From: Actinomycetes bacterium | Lineage (GTDB): Bacteria > Actinomycetota > Acidimicrobiia > Acidimicrobiales > Bog-793 | Length of the DNA: 64,000 nucleotides | Direction of reading: 5' to 3' | Assembly (NCBI GenBank): GCA_021829645.1 | Contig: JAKBPI010000002.1 | Coordinates: forward strand, 19,568 to 83,567 | In this document: one piece after another, positions 63,332-64,000 of the stretch | How positions within the stretch are numbered: position 1 is the first letter of the stretch | Layout of the letters: each line of letters starts with the position of its first letter | Made by a program: the position numbers and the translations under genes | Notes under the pieces: model-generated | Told to the model about the DNA's origin: nothing | What the model saw: the letters and a program-made list of their open reading frames with translations, nothing else | Database searches by the model: none

Positions 63332-64000
63332 TTATGGATTACAGGCAGAACATTCACTTGGATCTGCTTGCGTACCGAGAGCGACAAGTGATTTGTATTC
63401 TCTGTGACGACAGGCAGGGCAACCCTGAATTTCTGTTTGCGGTCGAGGCACCTTACTTCCGCACCATGCACATGGTATGCCGAGTATGATGTCAACTATA
63501 CCCCACCCCGGAGTATTGCAGGCAGGACAGCAGGTGGCAATTCTACCGGCAAGGCGTTCAGCGGCTGCCGCTATGACAGGGCGACGCGAAGGGCAGTGGT
63601 TGGCTCGCAGGTCGGTTTCTATTCGAGCCAAGCCGTCAGGGGAAGCGTTGGCACAGTCATGTAGAGCAGAGGTGAGTGTAGCGATGTCTGAAATTCCTTT
63701 GTAAACGGGTTGCGGTGTTCCTGTATTGGGTCTAACGATTAGATGATGATTAGGAAAATCTGCTTTAGAGAGGAAAGACGTAAGGTCATCAGTGGCGTTT
63801 GCACTTATTGAAGTTGTAATAACGTCGTAGCTTAGTTGACTTTCCCAGACGATGATTCTTTTGACCTCGTCCACTAAAACGACTATTTCCCGATCGACAG
63901 TGAGAAATGGCATTTCCGGATCCGGGGCGATAGTTCCTTCGGATGCAAGACCAATTTTTACTCCAGTGGTTTCTATACCTAAGCGAGCTTTGGCAATGGC
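63332..64000 (-). CDS. DUF6671-family protein, partial (cut by right edge)
   Basis: The frame is open from base 64000: the 29 codons before the Met at 63913 read into IGLASEGTIAPDPEMPFLTV, which fits the family, so the gene begins beyond the window. The C-terminal part holds three Cys pairs in order: CPACNTPGWG, PCAWCGSK and GCPACRHREYKS, ending in ADPSECSACNP; these probably bind zinc. The function of the family is unknown. Confidence 0.8.
   Translation of the reverse strand, partial: AIAKARLGIETTGVKIGLASEGTIAPDPEMPFLTVDREIVVLVDEVKRIIVWESQLSYDVITTSISANATDDLTSFLSKADFPNHHLIVRPNTGTPQPVYKGISDIATLTSALHDCANASPDGLARIETDLRANHCPSRRPVIAAAAERLAGRIATCCPACNTPGWGIVDIILGIPCAWCGSKVPRPQTEIQGCPACRHREYKSLVALGTQADPSECSACNP

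Noticed and set aside
1-64000. CRISPR arrays, insertion sequences, prophage genes
   Set aside because: I saw no regularly spaced repeats, no transposase or integrase, and no structural phage genes on either strand.

Overview
The window looks like chromosomal DNA of a low-GC actinobacterium, possibly of the class Acidimicrobiia. The evidence is a WhiB regulator, two F420-type oxidoreductases (PPOX and luciferase-like), a GuaB3-type IMP dehydrogenase paralogue, an oligoribonuclease, and an ArsR-led hydrogenase-4-like operon laid out much like Mycobacterium tuberculosis Rv0081-Rv0087. Base composition looks well below that of typical actinobacteria, but I judged it by eye only.

Left part (1-16090): one tightly packed + strand biosynthetic operon, cut by the left edge. 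It encodes a fatty acyl-AMP ligase, two acyl-CoA dehydrogenase-like proteins, an ACP, a KS-AT-ACP polyketide synthase, a KASIII-like synthase, an FkbH-like glyceryl-ACP synthase, a second ACP, a 2-oxoacid-dehydrogenase-type acyltransferase, a phosphopantetheinyl transferase, a FAD monooxygenase, an alpha/beta hydrolase, a type II thioesterase, a DUF4260 membrane protein and an SRPBCC protein. The KASIII / FkbH / ACP / acyltransferase / hydrolase set matches the five-gene tetronate cassette (Agg1-5 of agglomerin, AbyA1-5 of abyssomicin). I infer a fatty-acid-derived 3-acyl tetronate, probably with a 5-methylene group and a desaturated and perhaps oxygenated chain. This is the most exciting system in the window.

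16232-23331 (- strand): an ArsR-hyfB-C-E-F-G-I operon for a membrane-bound group 4 [NiFe]-hydrogenase-like complex. All four CxxC cysteines are kept, but no ferredoxin-type subunit and no maturation genes are present.

23648-34133: tRNA-Gly(CCC), dCTP deaminase, an ABC exporter, a CoA-type Nudix hydrolase, two large polytopic membrane proteins (DUF2142 and YfhO-like) flanking a GuaB3 paralogue with serine at the catalytic-cysteine position, WhiB, and a HAD phosphatase.

34351-44091: an accessory, rearranged stretch. A PadR-DUF998 pair has a PadR-like operator over its promoter. It is followed by a decayed zone with fragments of DUF998, of a nitronate monooxygenase and of a second PadR, then an intact second DUF998. 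Next comes an NrtR-PncA-PncB NAD salvage locus with two tandem 23-bp palindromic operator candidates, a RecB/Cas4-like PD-(D/E)XK protein, and the intact nitronate monooxygenase.

44369-64000: mostly housekeeping. PcrA/UvrD, DUF167, a CADD/PqqC-like protein, Orn, Dut, two F420-type enzymes and tRNA-Gly(GCC) come first. A two-gene DUF488 cassette that may be an uncharacterised defence or DNA-modification module follows. Then come a metallophosphatase, MscL with a zinc-ribbon tail, a PAP2 phosphatase, the mreBCD-PBP2 elongation operon, RNase E/G, L21, L27, and a DUF6671 gene cut by the right edge.
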